Origin: Utricularia gibba
Taxonomy: Eukaryota; Streptophyta; Magnoliopsida; Lamiales; Lentibulariaceae
NCBI GenBank assembly: GCA_002189035.1
Contig: NEEC01000007.1
Location: 186,001-250,000 of the forward strand
Length of the DNA stretch: 64,000 bases
Direction: 5' to 3'
Both the position numbers and the translations under genes were made by a program. Of this stretch, positions 47,619-57,228 are shown piece by piece. The notes beneath the pieces were generated by a model. It saw only the letters and a program-made list of their open reading frames with translations. It did not search any database and was not told where the DNA came from. Position 1 is the stretch's first letter. The number at the start of each line of letters is the position of its first letter.

Positions 47619-49491
47619 TTACACGTCCCACCTCTTCTTCACTCGGAACATGAAAACGGACGACTTTATATCATCTTGAGGAACTTGAAGCATGAACTGC
47701 ATTTTCAATTTCATTGGGACTGACTTAGCTTTTCCATCTTCATCTCCAACCTGATTAGTTCCAAAATCAAAATCAGGAAGCAAACATTTGAACAAGGACT
47801 ATGTTTGAATGAAATTTTTGAAAGGAAAAAAACAGAACACAGAGCTCAGGCCAAAGGTTTAATCATCTGTCCAGGTGCCCATTTCAAATTATGGTCCTAC
47901 AGGTGTAGTGATGTACATGAAGAGGACAAGTGAGCTGTACAACATATCACCAAACATACCCAGAGGGATGCCCAGCCGAGCCTCACTTCAGAATCATAGC
48001 CAGCCTTGAACTTGTAGTCCTTCTTGATGGTATGTTTGTAGACAGTACTCCAGCAATCCGAGTCGAAGTGGTACCAGTAGCTGTGGTAATAATGGTAATA
48101 AAAACATATGTATATCTGGGAACAGATCTATTATATACAGAAATGCTTAACATGCTCCACAAAACATGGTTTAAAGAGCAGCACCACACCTCCACTTGTC
48201 TGAAGGGCCAAACCTTCTTTTTAATGCAAATGACAATGCATTTGAAGGCAGTGAAATCTTCGGGATGAATGTCAATTGTTCATCCTACAAATAAAAAAAG
48301 ACAAACAAAGCACACAGAAACATCACGTGACTGACCTGCACAAGAACATGAAACAAAAGAAATGCAGCCCGTGCAAGAATGGGCATTAGAAGCTACCTTG
48401 AACGCATATCGCAAGTCCACGCATTCCTCACTGTATTGGGCAGTGCAAAGTCCACCAAGAATGTGATTTCTCAAAAGTATATTTGCAGAGAGAAATCCCT
48501 TCTCTTCTGTTTCTTCATCTTTATCAGTCAAGGAAACTTCCCCAAAGGAAACTTAAAAGTTGCCCTTGGCTGAAATATCAAGATAGAAAAACTCGCTTGA
48601 AATACTAAAATATGAACTCGGAGTGAAAAAATACTAAATTTTCAACGGCACTGCTTCTGACCATGCCAAAAAATGGAACAGCAGACGAAAGTTCCAGTTT
48701 GTATGCTGGTCCAGCAAGATTAGCCCCCATTGCCCACTCCCCTTGTTGAGCCTAACAGTTGCATAAAATCAATACAAGCAAGTTATGCAATCCTGGACTC
48801 CAAGAAACACATACAAGCATTACAAGGAATGGATTGAAGAAAACACATTAACCAATCATTTATAAACTGAACCCTGCATCAGAATTCCGAAGAGAATAGC
48901 CGACAAACAAGAGCAGTAACATGCTTTTCTGCATACGACATAAAAAATCCACCAGTTCTAAATATCCATTTGATACTCCCCACGAAAAGAAAAGGCATAT
49001 CAACTGAACTTACTACACAAATTCAACAACAATGTCGGTATATCGGGCTCTAAATACCAGAAAACTGCAAGAAAGTATGAAATGGGTACCTTTACTTGAT
49101 GGAAAGCTCTAAACTGTAAACCTGGTAGAATATCAAAAGATGCCCTCAGCAGAGCGTCGTTCTCCTCGACATCATACATCAACGAGAAGAACCTGGTAGT
49201 AAACGAAATCTGTGGTTCCCTCACTTCCCCTTTCTTGTCATTTTTAAACGATATCTTAACCTTCGCTAAATCATCCAACAGCTTGCACGAAGCTTTGTGC
49301 AGGAAAATGGAGCTATCGCTGTCATACTCCGATGTCAAACGGAATTTCGGCCGGCCAATTCGGAAAAGATCTCCATCTTTTTTCGCTCCAGCGGCGACAG
49401 AATCGGAAGTTGGGCCGGATATGTCTGCCGAAGACAGCAGCGCGACATTGGTGTCGCCGGCGGTCGGAGTGCTTTGGATTTGCGGATCCAT
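47619..49491 (-). CDS. OEP37: Outer envelope pore protein 37 of plastids, with an apparent 1-base frameshift
   Basis: OEP37 forms a beta-barrel ion channel in the chloroplast outer envelope. Six exons: 49491-49090, 48751-48662, 48569-48397, 48284-48190, 48080-47960 and 47750-47619. Family segments are clear: FRLTSEYDSDSSIFLHKASC, EPQISFTTRFFSLMYDVEEN, GANLAGPAYKLELSS, ILLRNHILGGLCTAQYSEEC, ALKRRFGPSDKWSYWYHFDS, GYDSEVRLGWASLWVGDEDG and the C-terminal FMFRVKKRWDV. Exon 3 begins PRATFKFPLG and continues in another frame as SLTDKDEETEEKGFLSANIL. The break lies at the C4 run 48540-48543 (G4 on the gene strand). Exon 3 is 173 bases where 174 is required between two phase-0 introns. Restored length would be about 337 residues, close to known OEP37. 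Confidence 0.9.
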
Positions 49492-49708
49492 ATCAAGGAA
49501 ATTTTCTGAGTCGCGGACCCTGAGTTTCGTTCGTTGTGATATTTGGGCGGGGTTTCAGATGAAGCTTTACATCGAAATCCTCAAATATATAAACTGAAAA
49601 AATATATTTTCCTTATTTTGCTTATCGGATGGTATTTTAAGGCGGCGGACAAAAAATCCAGATCGTTCAATTTCCATTTACGGTGCAAAAGGCGCATTTT
49701 ACAACAAA

Positions 49709-51049
49709 TCAAGAATAGTTGCAGGAGCCGGGATTCATGTAGCCGGAGAAAGCTGGCCAGACATTCGCGCACGCCGTGGTGATGTTACCATCCGGTGCAC
49801 TGGACGTCTGATCGATGTCCTTAAACGTCACATTTTCGCACGGCCGAGCTGCGCTGCACTTCAACATAATCGCTTCTTCGGTGAAGGATGTCCCTCTCAC
49901 GTTCTTTACCCTAACGCCGCTGATCTTGATTAATGACGGCTTCTGCAAACCACAATTTCACATCGGAATCCTGTTTTCCAAGGTTATCGAGATTCAAAAT
50001 TCTACTTACTTCGAGTGAGCACTGGTAGTGAGGGCAATATTCCTGATCGATAATGATTGGATTGCTGACATTGTTCATCTGCAGGTTTTCGAAGGACAAA
50101 TCGGAGATCCGTAGCGCCCATGGAGTAGATGGCCACGTCTTCACTCGAACGCCGTTTAGTGTACCGGTGAAGGTGCAATTCTCCACGTGAATTCCTTTTA
50201 CGTCCTTTTCGTTCTGGTACCTCCCAAGGCTTCCAATGCTCACGCCGTGTCCGGGTCCGCACTTCACGTTCTTGATGTAAACTTCGCTGCTTTCATCGCC
50301 GATTGATATGCAATCATCTCCTGTTTCGATTACTGTATCCAGGACATGAATACCACTAACGCGAGCCAGGTGTAGTCCGTCCGTGTTGGGGCTATTACCG
50401 GGAGCCGACGCAGTGAACCTCTGGAATGTTACGTTCTGGCTGGAAATGCAGTTTACATGGAAATTCTTGCTGTCTTTGCTCGTCACGTCATGAATGTAGG
50501 AGTTATTGATGAAGTTGAAGCTCAGATTCTGCGAATCAGCATCATTGAAGTCAAGTCTTATGCTTCATAATCAAGGGTAGAAACAGAACAGGGAGATCGA
50601 TCGTACGATGGGAAGCTTTGTGCATTCAAAGCGCTTGTGGCAATCATTCATCTTCCATGCACTCTGGCCCTGACCATCGAAAATGCCTCCGCCGGAGAGG
50701 GTGAAGCGATCGACATAATTGATCATTATCCATTCCTCGTTTCGCTTAGGCAACTGGAACACATCAGGGTTGGCTTTGATGGTGCCTTGGACTTCGAGCT
50801 CAAGGGGGCCTTATTGTACTCCAGTCTCACTTGGCTCAGGTACCATGTTCCCTTCGGAACCACGATCTTTGTTGGTTGTGTTGAATTGGTGGCATCCTTC
50901 CATGCCCTTAATAAGGCTTGAGCAATATCCCCACTAGGAGTTGCACCGTAATCTCTGATATCGAACACCATGGGCCCAGAAGATGCTTCGACATAATATG
51001 TCGAAGCGATGATTAAAATCATCAGTTTGGCAATTCTAGGCAGCCCCAT
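49709..51049 (-). CDS. Polygalacturonase (glycoside hydrolase 28), with an apparent 1-base frameshift
   Basis: This secreted pectin-degrading enzyme cleaves homogalacturonan in cell walls. Three exons: 51049-50607, 50528-50010 and 49942-49709. A signal peptide (KLMILIIASTYYVEASSG) starts the protein. GH28 signatures are SPNTDGLHLARVSGIHV (NTD), ETGDDCISIGDESS (the catalytic DD), CGPGHGVSIGSLG (GHG) and NGVRVKTWPST (the RIK position, here RVK). Exon 1 has a frame break at the G5 run 50804-50808 (C5 on the gene strand): it reads VRLEYNKAPL, then resumes one frame away at ELEVQGTIKANPDVFQL. Exon 1 is 443 bases where 444 would keep phase. Restored length would be about 398 residues. The active-site residues all lie after the break. 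Confidence 0.9.
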
Positions 51050-51446
51050 GGTCGATACCAGAGACTACTATTTTATTCCTTGTAATGGAAGGGAAGAGGT
51101 AGAAGAGAAACTGAACGATGGTCTTACTGGTGCAATGGCTGCAGAGTTTTATACCTGATTTCTGTCACTAATTTTAGAAGGTATGATTCTGCAGTGATCC
51201 CTTTTTCTCTCTGCACCGTGACATTTCTGGGGTACAGAACAGACTGATTCCCCACCTCTGGCTTCTGTTCATTCTTTCCATGATCCCATCGGACAGCATG
51301 TTGAAGATGAAGCAGCTACTACCAGCATTTTCGGAAGTGGTGGTAGCAGCAAATTCAACGACAATTGCAGGGAGAAACGTAAGAGACCACTTACTTCTTG
51401 GACTTCTGGCATTTGGAGGAGCGCCACTGTTTTAGTGGAGAAAATC
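51050..51446. other. Polygalacturonase upstream region
   Basis: It holds the PG 5' UTR and promoter, with a possible TATA sequence (tataaaa on the minus strand near 51149). The minus-strand frame 51269-51463 encodes low-complexity Leu/Ser/Pro and is not called. Confidence 0.45.
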
Positions 51447-51771
51447 CTATGGAACAACTTCAAGAAGCTTTCTTTGTTTTGACTCAGTGATCTTCTTCAG
51501 GGTTTCCGGGTTTGTGATCCTCTGAAGCTTAGTCCCCATTCTAAGAATATTCATCCCTTTCTTCTTCTTCTTCATCCTCAGCTCCGCCGTTGTCCCCTTC
51601 CGCTGACATGCACAGCAGACGCACTTCGCGTCCTCGCATCTTTGGCGATTTTTGACACCAATGTCCATGGAAACTGAGTAGCTTCTCCACTTCCTGCGCT
51701 GCTCTCTTTCTCATGAAGGTTTCGCCGCCGAAGCCTTCATCCAGACGCCGGAGGTCGATCGACCAAGCCAT
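51447..51771 (-). CDS. Small acidic/basic hypothetical protein, frame uncertain
   Basis: From the ATG at 51771 one frame reads MAWSIDLRRLDEGFGGETFM, then RKRAAQEVEKLLSFHGHWC and an acidic run (EDEEEEE), and stops at about 51541. The next frame, open to 51447, reads GMNILRMGTKLQRITNPETL, then KKITESKQRKLLEVV, which looks more like a protein helix than chance sequence. Joining them needs removal of one base at the AAAGGG junction near 51555-51561, giving a product of about 108 residues. I do not recognise the family. Either the shorter 76-residue frame is the protein, or there is a one-base insertion here. Confidence 0.45.
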
Positions 51772-52650
51772 TTCCGGCGGATAGTTGACGGACAGTCAAT
51801 GAAATAGGGGTTTCTCGAAGGAGAAGCAATTGGGCCTTTTTCAATGGGGGTGTATACCCAGAACGGCATTGGGCTAACCCCAAACAGAGGTTTTGTCCGG
51901 TCCCCAACACCCAAGCCCAAGGTATATTTCATTCATCATTTTTTAAATTTTCTCGTACGGGGTTTTTAAATTTAAATAAATCAGTGTGTACGGTCTGGCG
52001 TGATCATCACGGCCTGAAAAAAACAAACAACATTTTGCGATAGACGTGAAGGTCGGTCATCCTGCGTGCGACGTCTAGCACTCACTGTAGTCAATAAAAT
52101 CGGAAAGCACGGGTCCCACTCCATTGACTGCTTCTCGTTTTATGGTTGAGAGCTTTGGGTTGGGGAGAAACCTCGCTTAAGTTCAAATAAATTGGCTACT
52201 TTGTTGTGTGTTAAAAATAAATCGATTAATCACTATATAGATTTATAAACAAAAAATAAGCCATAAATATTTTACCAATCAAATTCCTCAATCTGGAATC
52301 ATAGTATTGCAACGGGACGCTAAAATCTAGTCACTTGTTCTTCCTCCAGGGAGGGTTGAACCTCTCGTGTGTTCCAGAATATTCTTTTTTTGTGCCTTCA
52401 GTCTTTTTAGTTGTCGGTGTGTGTGGCTAATCGACGTAGGGACGTCGACACGTATCACAATAATGGGAAAAAAAACACCACACGAGTCTAATTTTGTTAT
52501 AGACTATTTTGAGATCGTCAATTTAAGGAGCAGTAAGAGCAAATATTTTATTGCGAGTGATTATTTATTTTGGTACAGAGGAGTAAGTACATTGCCATTT
52601 GCCACTGTGCCAGCACCACCACAGAAGACCGAGAGCTTCCTCATCCTCAT
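51772..52650. other. AT-rich intergenic region
   Basis: It holds the upstream region of the small protein gene (TTGGGCCT near 51831, TTGGGCTA near 51868, GCCCA motifs near 51914), an AT-rich stretch (51950-52560) and the glycine-rich gene's 3' flank. No gene is seen. Confidence 0.45.
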
Positions 52651-53115
52651 CTAGGGCTTGGCCTCCGCTTCACCGGCTTCATGGGGACCGTGACGACCAC
52701 CACGGCCTCCGCCGTAGTGGCCTCCGCCGTAGTGGCCTCCGCCGTAGTGACCTCCGCCGTAGTGGCCTCCGCCGAAGTGGCCTCCTCCGTGGCCTCCTCC
52801 GTAGTAACGGTCCTCAGCAACTACCTCGCCGGCATCATGAGGATGCCCCCCACCGTAGCCGTGCCTAGGCCTTGGGGGTAGCGGCCATAACCGTACCCAC
52901 CACCGTGATAATGATCCTCAACAGCTACCTCTGCCGCAGAAAGAAACAGCATTCAAGGTTAATGGAGTAATGCCAGGAGAGGAGAGGGCAGAAAAGAGTC
53001 TGTGTGTCTCACCTGCATCAGTCTTCTCAGCCAGATCTCTAGCAGCCACCTGCGAAGAAACAAGCACCAGAGCAACCAGGAAGAAGCCAGCCAACAGAAC
53101 CGCCTTGGAACCCAT
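52651..53115 (-). CDS. Secreted glycine-rich protein (GRP), with an apparent 1-base frameshift
   Basis: Two exons: 53115-53013 and 52930-52651. The first encodes a signal peptide (AVLLAGFFLVALVLVSSQ, cleavage near VAA-RD) and DLAEKTDAG. The second encodes Gly/His/Tyr repeats: YHGGGYGYG, then at least six GGGHYGGGHYGGG-type units, and an acidic end (HEAGEAEAKP). This is the plan of class II plant glycine-rich cell-wall proteins. The second exon breaks at the G5 run 52874-52878 (C5 on the gene strand). Before it the frame reads YGRYP; after it the Gly-rich frame resumes one base off as RPRHGYGGGHPHDAG. Exon total 383 bases becomes a multiple of three with one added base. Restored length would be about 127 residues. 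Confidence 0.85.
52685..52800 (-). repeat. Tandem GGHYG-coding repeats in the glycine-rich gene
   Basis: A 15-base unit (cgccgtagtggcctc on the plus strand) is repeated with small changes at least six times and encodes (GGGHY)n. Such arrays expand and contract by slippage. Confidence 0.85.
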
Positions 53116-54439
53116 CTTCTGCTTCCTCTTCTTCTTCTTCTGATGATGATGATGATCTCAAGTGTGCAAGAGCAGTGGTATTTATAGGCGAAAAATGTGC
53201 ACCCACCCACCACTCATGACTCGACACACATATCGTTAGAAAATACATCAATTAATTTCCATTTTTTTAATAACCAGGAATGAATGCATGTGCATGTCAC
53301 GTTCCTCCTAATTGTAATTTTCGTGCAATAATTAATTATAAAAATAAAAAATATTATCTGATGCCTCCGGGGGGAGTAGAAGCAGTTGGGGGCCAGTGGT
53401 AGCTGGATTGATAGGATCGCGTTAAATGATTGATCGTGGCGCAGTGCAGTGCGTATCTGGCCTTGTTTTTCCCCCACATGCATCCTCGCAATTTCAACAA
53501 ATAAATAAATAAATAAACCCAATTCTCCTACTTTGGAAACCCGATTCCTAAACTCTCATCTCATAAAACCCAACTAACTACCCATACTGCCTTCGTTAGG
53601 CATTATACTGTAATTAAGTGAATTATTTATTTTTGAATGTACTTGAAATTGAAATATATTTTACTATAATTATATTTTATGAATTCATATTTCAAATAAT
53701 ATTATATGAAAATAACAAATCTACTAAATAAATATAAAGGGTATCTATTTTTTTAATCGACGATAATTGAGAATTAGGGAAGGTGATTTGATGTTATAAA
53801 TAGATATATTTCTTTCCTTGCCGTTCTGTCTGCCAGCTGTCTTACCGTGGGCCCGCCGAGGATAAGTCAAAAGGGGCGGCTGGAAAACTGTGGCTGGCTG
53901 GCTGGCGTTCACACCCATCCACCACCGGTGGCCGGTGGTTGTGTCCAATACAAAAATGAATTAAATAAAGAGTAATAGTAGTAGACACGGGCCCGAGGCC
54001 CACTCCAGCAATGGACACCAGTCGGCCGGCCCTTCGTTTCTTGTATGCTTTTATTAAACATTTGTGCCCGCCAGCGTCGTTGGTTATGGGCCGACCCAAC
54101 CAGGACCATGTTCCACGGGTCCGGGTCGGTTCCTGAATTCAATTTTTGTAAAACTGCAACGCTAAAAAGAATGGACGACTGATCCCGGGACCTGTTTGTT
54201 GTTACAGGGTGCTACTGTTTACGAGTGGACAAGTATTTTGTAAGGTAACCGCCCAAGTAATCAGCAACATCATCCTATAATGAGTTCGCAAACCGCTAAC
54301 CTGAAAAAAACAAGTCACTGTGAACACAAGCTGGGTGAAGGGAGGCATGGGACCCCGACTAGGCAGGCATGTAAAAACTGCGGACTCAGTGGCATTAGAA
54401 GTGTACCTGGGTGGATTTACCGATGGCACCCCGATGCTG
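53116..54439. other. Intergenic region between the GRP and BPM genes
   Basis: It holds the GRP promoter (TATTTATAG near 53179 on plus, tataaata on minus), AT-rich sequence (53330-53350, 53600-53760), a stretch with TGGGCC-type motifs (53850-54120) and the BPM 3' UTR. No gene is seen. Confidence 0.5.
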
Positions 54440-56697
54440 TTAGACCCTCCGGCGCACTCTCCGACCACCGCTCTCGGTTGGGTTCGCGGATTCTGCGAGT
54501 CCACCATCTGCGGCCAAGTCTAGCCCAAATATACTGCTCCCGCTTCTTTTCTTTCCAGAGACGAGGTTTGATTTATCATCCACCAATGCAACGGTTTCCA
54601 GCAGCTCCGGCAATAACAAGGGGCAGCTCTGCTCCAAGTATTTGAATCCTTCGGATTGCATCACCGCTGAGGAACCAGACAGTTTATAACAAACAAGGGT
54701 GATAAGAAAACAGACGGTCGGAGCGAGTTCATTGGCAAGGTGACAAGTCAACAGTCGTTACTCTGAAACAACATGCCTAAATGTCACTGCACCATTGCTT
54801 AACATCAACCAAATCAAACAGTGACGCATTTAGAAGCAGTGCGCACCAAATTTCAATGCCAATAGCCTATAGGTAACAGATAATAAAAACTAATGAAATA
54901 ACCTGAAACACTGCATGGCTCAGATCTATGGACTACACGCACCTCCCAAGTTTGATGCAGCAAATTTTAAACATATTGCCTTAAGCTGTGGGCTGTGATG
55001 CTGCTCTGCAAGCGAAAGAGTTGTCGCTACATTATCAGCGGTGATATCTTCACATAGTTTTGCCTCACATAACTGTTTCAGCCTCTCCAGACCAAAGCGG
55101 TCGGCAGCAGCCAATAGATGTTGCATCATGATTGCAGAAGATGTAGATGTTGAGCCAGTTATTTCATGAAAGCTGGGGAGCTCATCAGAGTAAATAAACC
55201 GGAGCATAGCCTGCATAAAAATGCATGTTACAATCATTTCACGAAAGGCGAAAAAGGGCAGACAAAGAAGTTCATTAACCAGAATTTCTCAATGATCAAA
55301 ATGAGGACACAGCAAGTCTCCCAATCGATAGCTCAACCAGCTATGTTGTTCTAAATACATACGGTTAAGCTCCGAGAATATGCCCTCCCCATGCAAATCA
55401 TATTTTGAACAGCATTCACCGTACTTTCAGTATAGAGTAAATACTATGCAAAGGAAATTGAGATATTATACTGCCTAATTCAGATCATCCCTGTGTTTAC
55501 TGGGACCCTAGTGGCAACAGATCATGCTAATTAATCTTTGTGCCAATAATATTAGCTTTCTGCTGTAGTAGCAAAATTGTGATAAAATTCAATCATAAAG
55601 GCACCAAAAGATGAGTAAATTCAAGTGAACAGAATGTGACCTTAAAAACAAATGGTTCAACATCTTCAACAAATACTTTGTCAGTATGTGGATTTCCGAC
55701 AGGTCCAAGAAACTGGGCCTTAAAAACAGGTGATCGTGCAGCAAGAATCAGTTTATGAGCCCTGAAAGACTCTTCCCCGACGTGAAAAATTAGATCACAA
55801 CCTATTTCAGAGTTCAAAAAAGACATGAGATTTTGGCCAATATCCGATGGAGGGATGGGAATGCTGGACAACTTTGGCCCTTGAATGCGAGTACGAACAA
55901 CTCCAACTGTGCAATGCATAGAAAGACAGTCGTCCTTGAGAAAATTAGACGTTTCTAAAGCAGACCTTTTGAAAAATCGCTTGTAACCCCTGTAAAAACA
56001 GATAGCATTAGAAAAGAGTCACCTACCTACCACAGATTCAATTGGCCGTAAAATAAATATAAATATATGCGCAGAAATTGCTGTTGCATAAGTGATTGTC
56101 ACAAATCTTGATAACTGGAGTCGGAAACCTAAGCCCTAAATAAGATCAGGCACCTCTATCATAAAACCAATTTAATCCATCTAGAAGATCAAACTTAGAC
56201 GATGACTATGGAAGCCCTGGAGTCCTCATTCAACACCAGTCACCCCATTCAGAAAATGAACAAGAAAATAAAATCAAGTATCTGGATGAAGAAATTCGAA
56301 ACAAATGATCATAGTACCACATGCTTCCCCGGTATTTCAAGGTATATGGCCCGCTTTCCAAAGCCCGATCGAAATGACTATGCACCTTGTGCCTTCCCTT
56401 GCCACTCTGATCCAAAAGGGTGAGCTCAAACAGCGCCCTCACATCAGTTCCATCGCTAGCCAGTGCTATGAAAACCGACACATACGTTGAAGTATCATCA
56501 GGGTTTTTCCCATCGGGATAAAAGTAAATCGCCCAATCAAACCCCCCGATGGTGAAAGTATCCGACGAAATGTACTTTCCAGGGCCCATTCCCTTCGCCA
56601 AAGAGTAGCCTTGCACGGTAAAATGATGAGACCCATTCACCGTCTCGTTCACCGATCGCGAGCTCGAATCTAGGGGTTCGTTGCAAGCTACAATCAT
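54440..56697 (-). CDS. BPM: BTB/POZ and MATH domain protein (BPM), CUL3 adaptor
   Basis: BPM proteins recruit substrates such as HD-ZIP, ERF/DREB and PP2C proteins to CUL3 ubiquitin ligases through BTB, using the MATH domain for recognition. Four exons in phase give 407 residues: 56697-56318, 55989-55641, 55210-54943 and 54666-54440. The MATH domain (about 20-155) has [35 protein letters not shown] and [20 protein letters not shown]. The BTB domain (about 190-305) has [20 protein letters not shown] and [20 protein letters not shown]. The following BACK-like helices are [20 protein letters not shown] and [18 protein letters not shown] basic tail (GGRRVRRRV) may serve nuclear import. The start is the first ATG in frame; upstream in-frame codons lack ATG. 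Confidence 0.95.
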
Positions 56698-57228
56698 CTC
56701 ATCGAGACAGGAAATCAAGATCTTTCCTCCAGATTTCTCACTCAAGATCGAATCTAGCGGTTCAAACAATCGCTTGCCCTACGAGATGCAATGAGTCGTT
56801 GCGAAGCTGGATAAGACGACAAGTCCTGAAGCACAAACAAGAATGAAATTGGGAATGACTCTCCATCTTGGGCTGCACGAGTTGGGCTTGCGTTTATCAA
56901 TTTGGGCTTAAGTACTAGACTGCTGAACGCGATTAACGTACGGATTAACACATTTATTTTTATTTTATTTATTTTTTCAAGGGTATTTCTATTTTCGGCC
57001 CAACGGCTAGTTTTCAATTACCGAGGAAGAGAGAGGAGAATCCCAGGGAATTGATGAAATGGTTTGAAATAAGGGTGGCTATAAATAAAAAATCAATCAC
57101 CGCCATTTCCATTTCACTTCCCGCTACCACCTCCAGTTTCTCTCCCACTTTTTGGCGGCAGCGTGGATACACAACCCTAGGCGGAACCTCCATTTCTTCT
57201 TCCACCGCTCCGGAATCCAGAGCCGGAA
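56698..57228. other. Bidirectional promoter between BPM and SUVH4
   Basis: This 531-base gap separates two genes that point apart. It holds TGGGCT at 56869-56874, 56883-56888 and 56903-56908, and GGCCCA at 56997-57002. The SUVH4 5' UTR lies at its right end. Confidence 0.6.

Noticed and set aside
52570-52881. Plus-strand Val/Ala/Ser repeats (103 codons)
   Set aside because: This is the antisense of the glycine-rich gene's 15-base repeats.
46435-53013. The idea that several adjacent minus-strand genes are a decaying pseudogene cluster
   Set aside because: Splice sites, domains and downstream frames are otherwise intact, each gene has a single lesion of the same type, and RPS15, BPM and SUVH4 around them are undamaged.
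43375-53115. An operon-like or biosynthetic cluster of minus-strand genes
   Set aside because: Each gene has its own introns and upstream region and the functions are unrelated (ribosome, plastid RNA, envelope channel, cell wall). Same-strand order is not evidence of shared transcription here.
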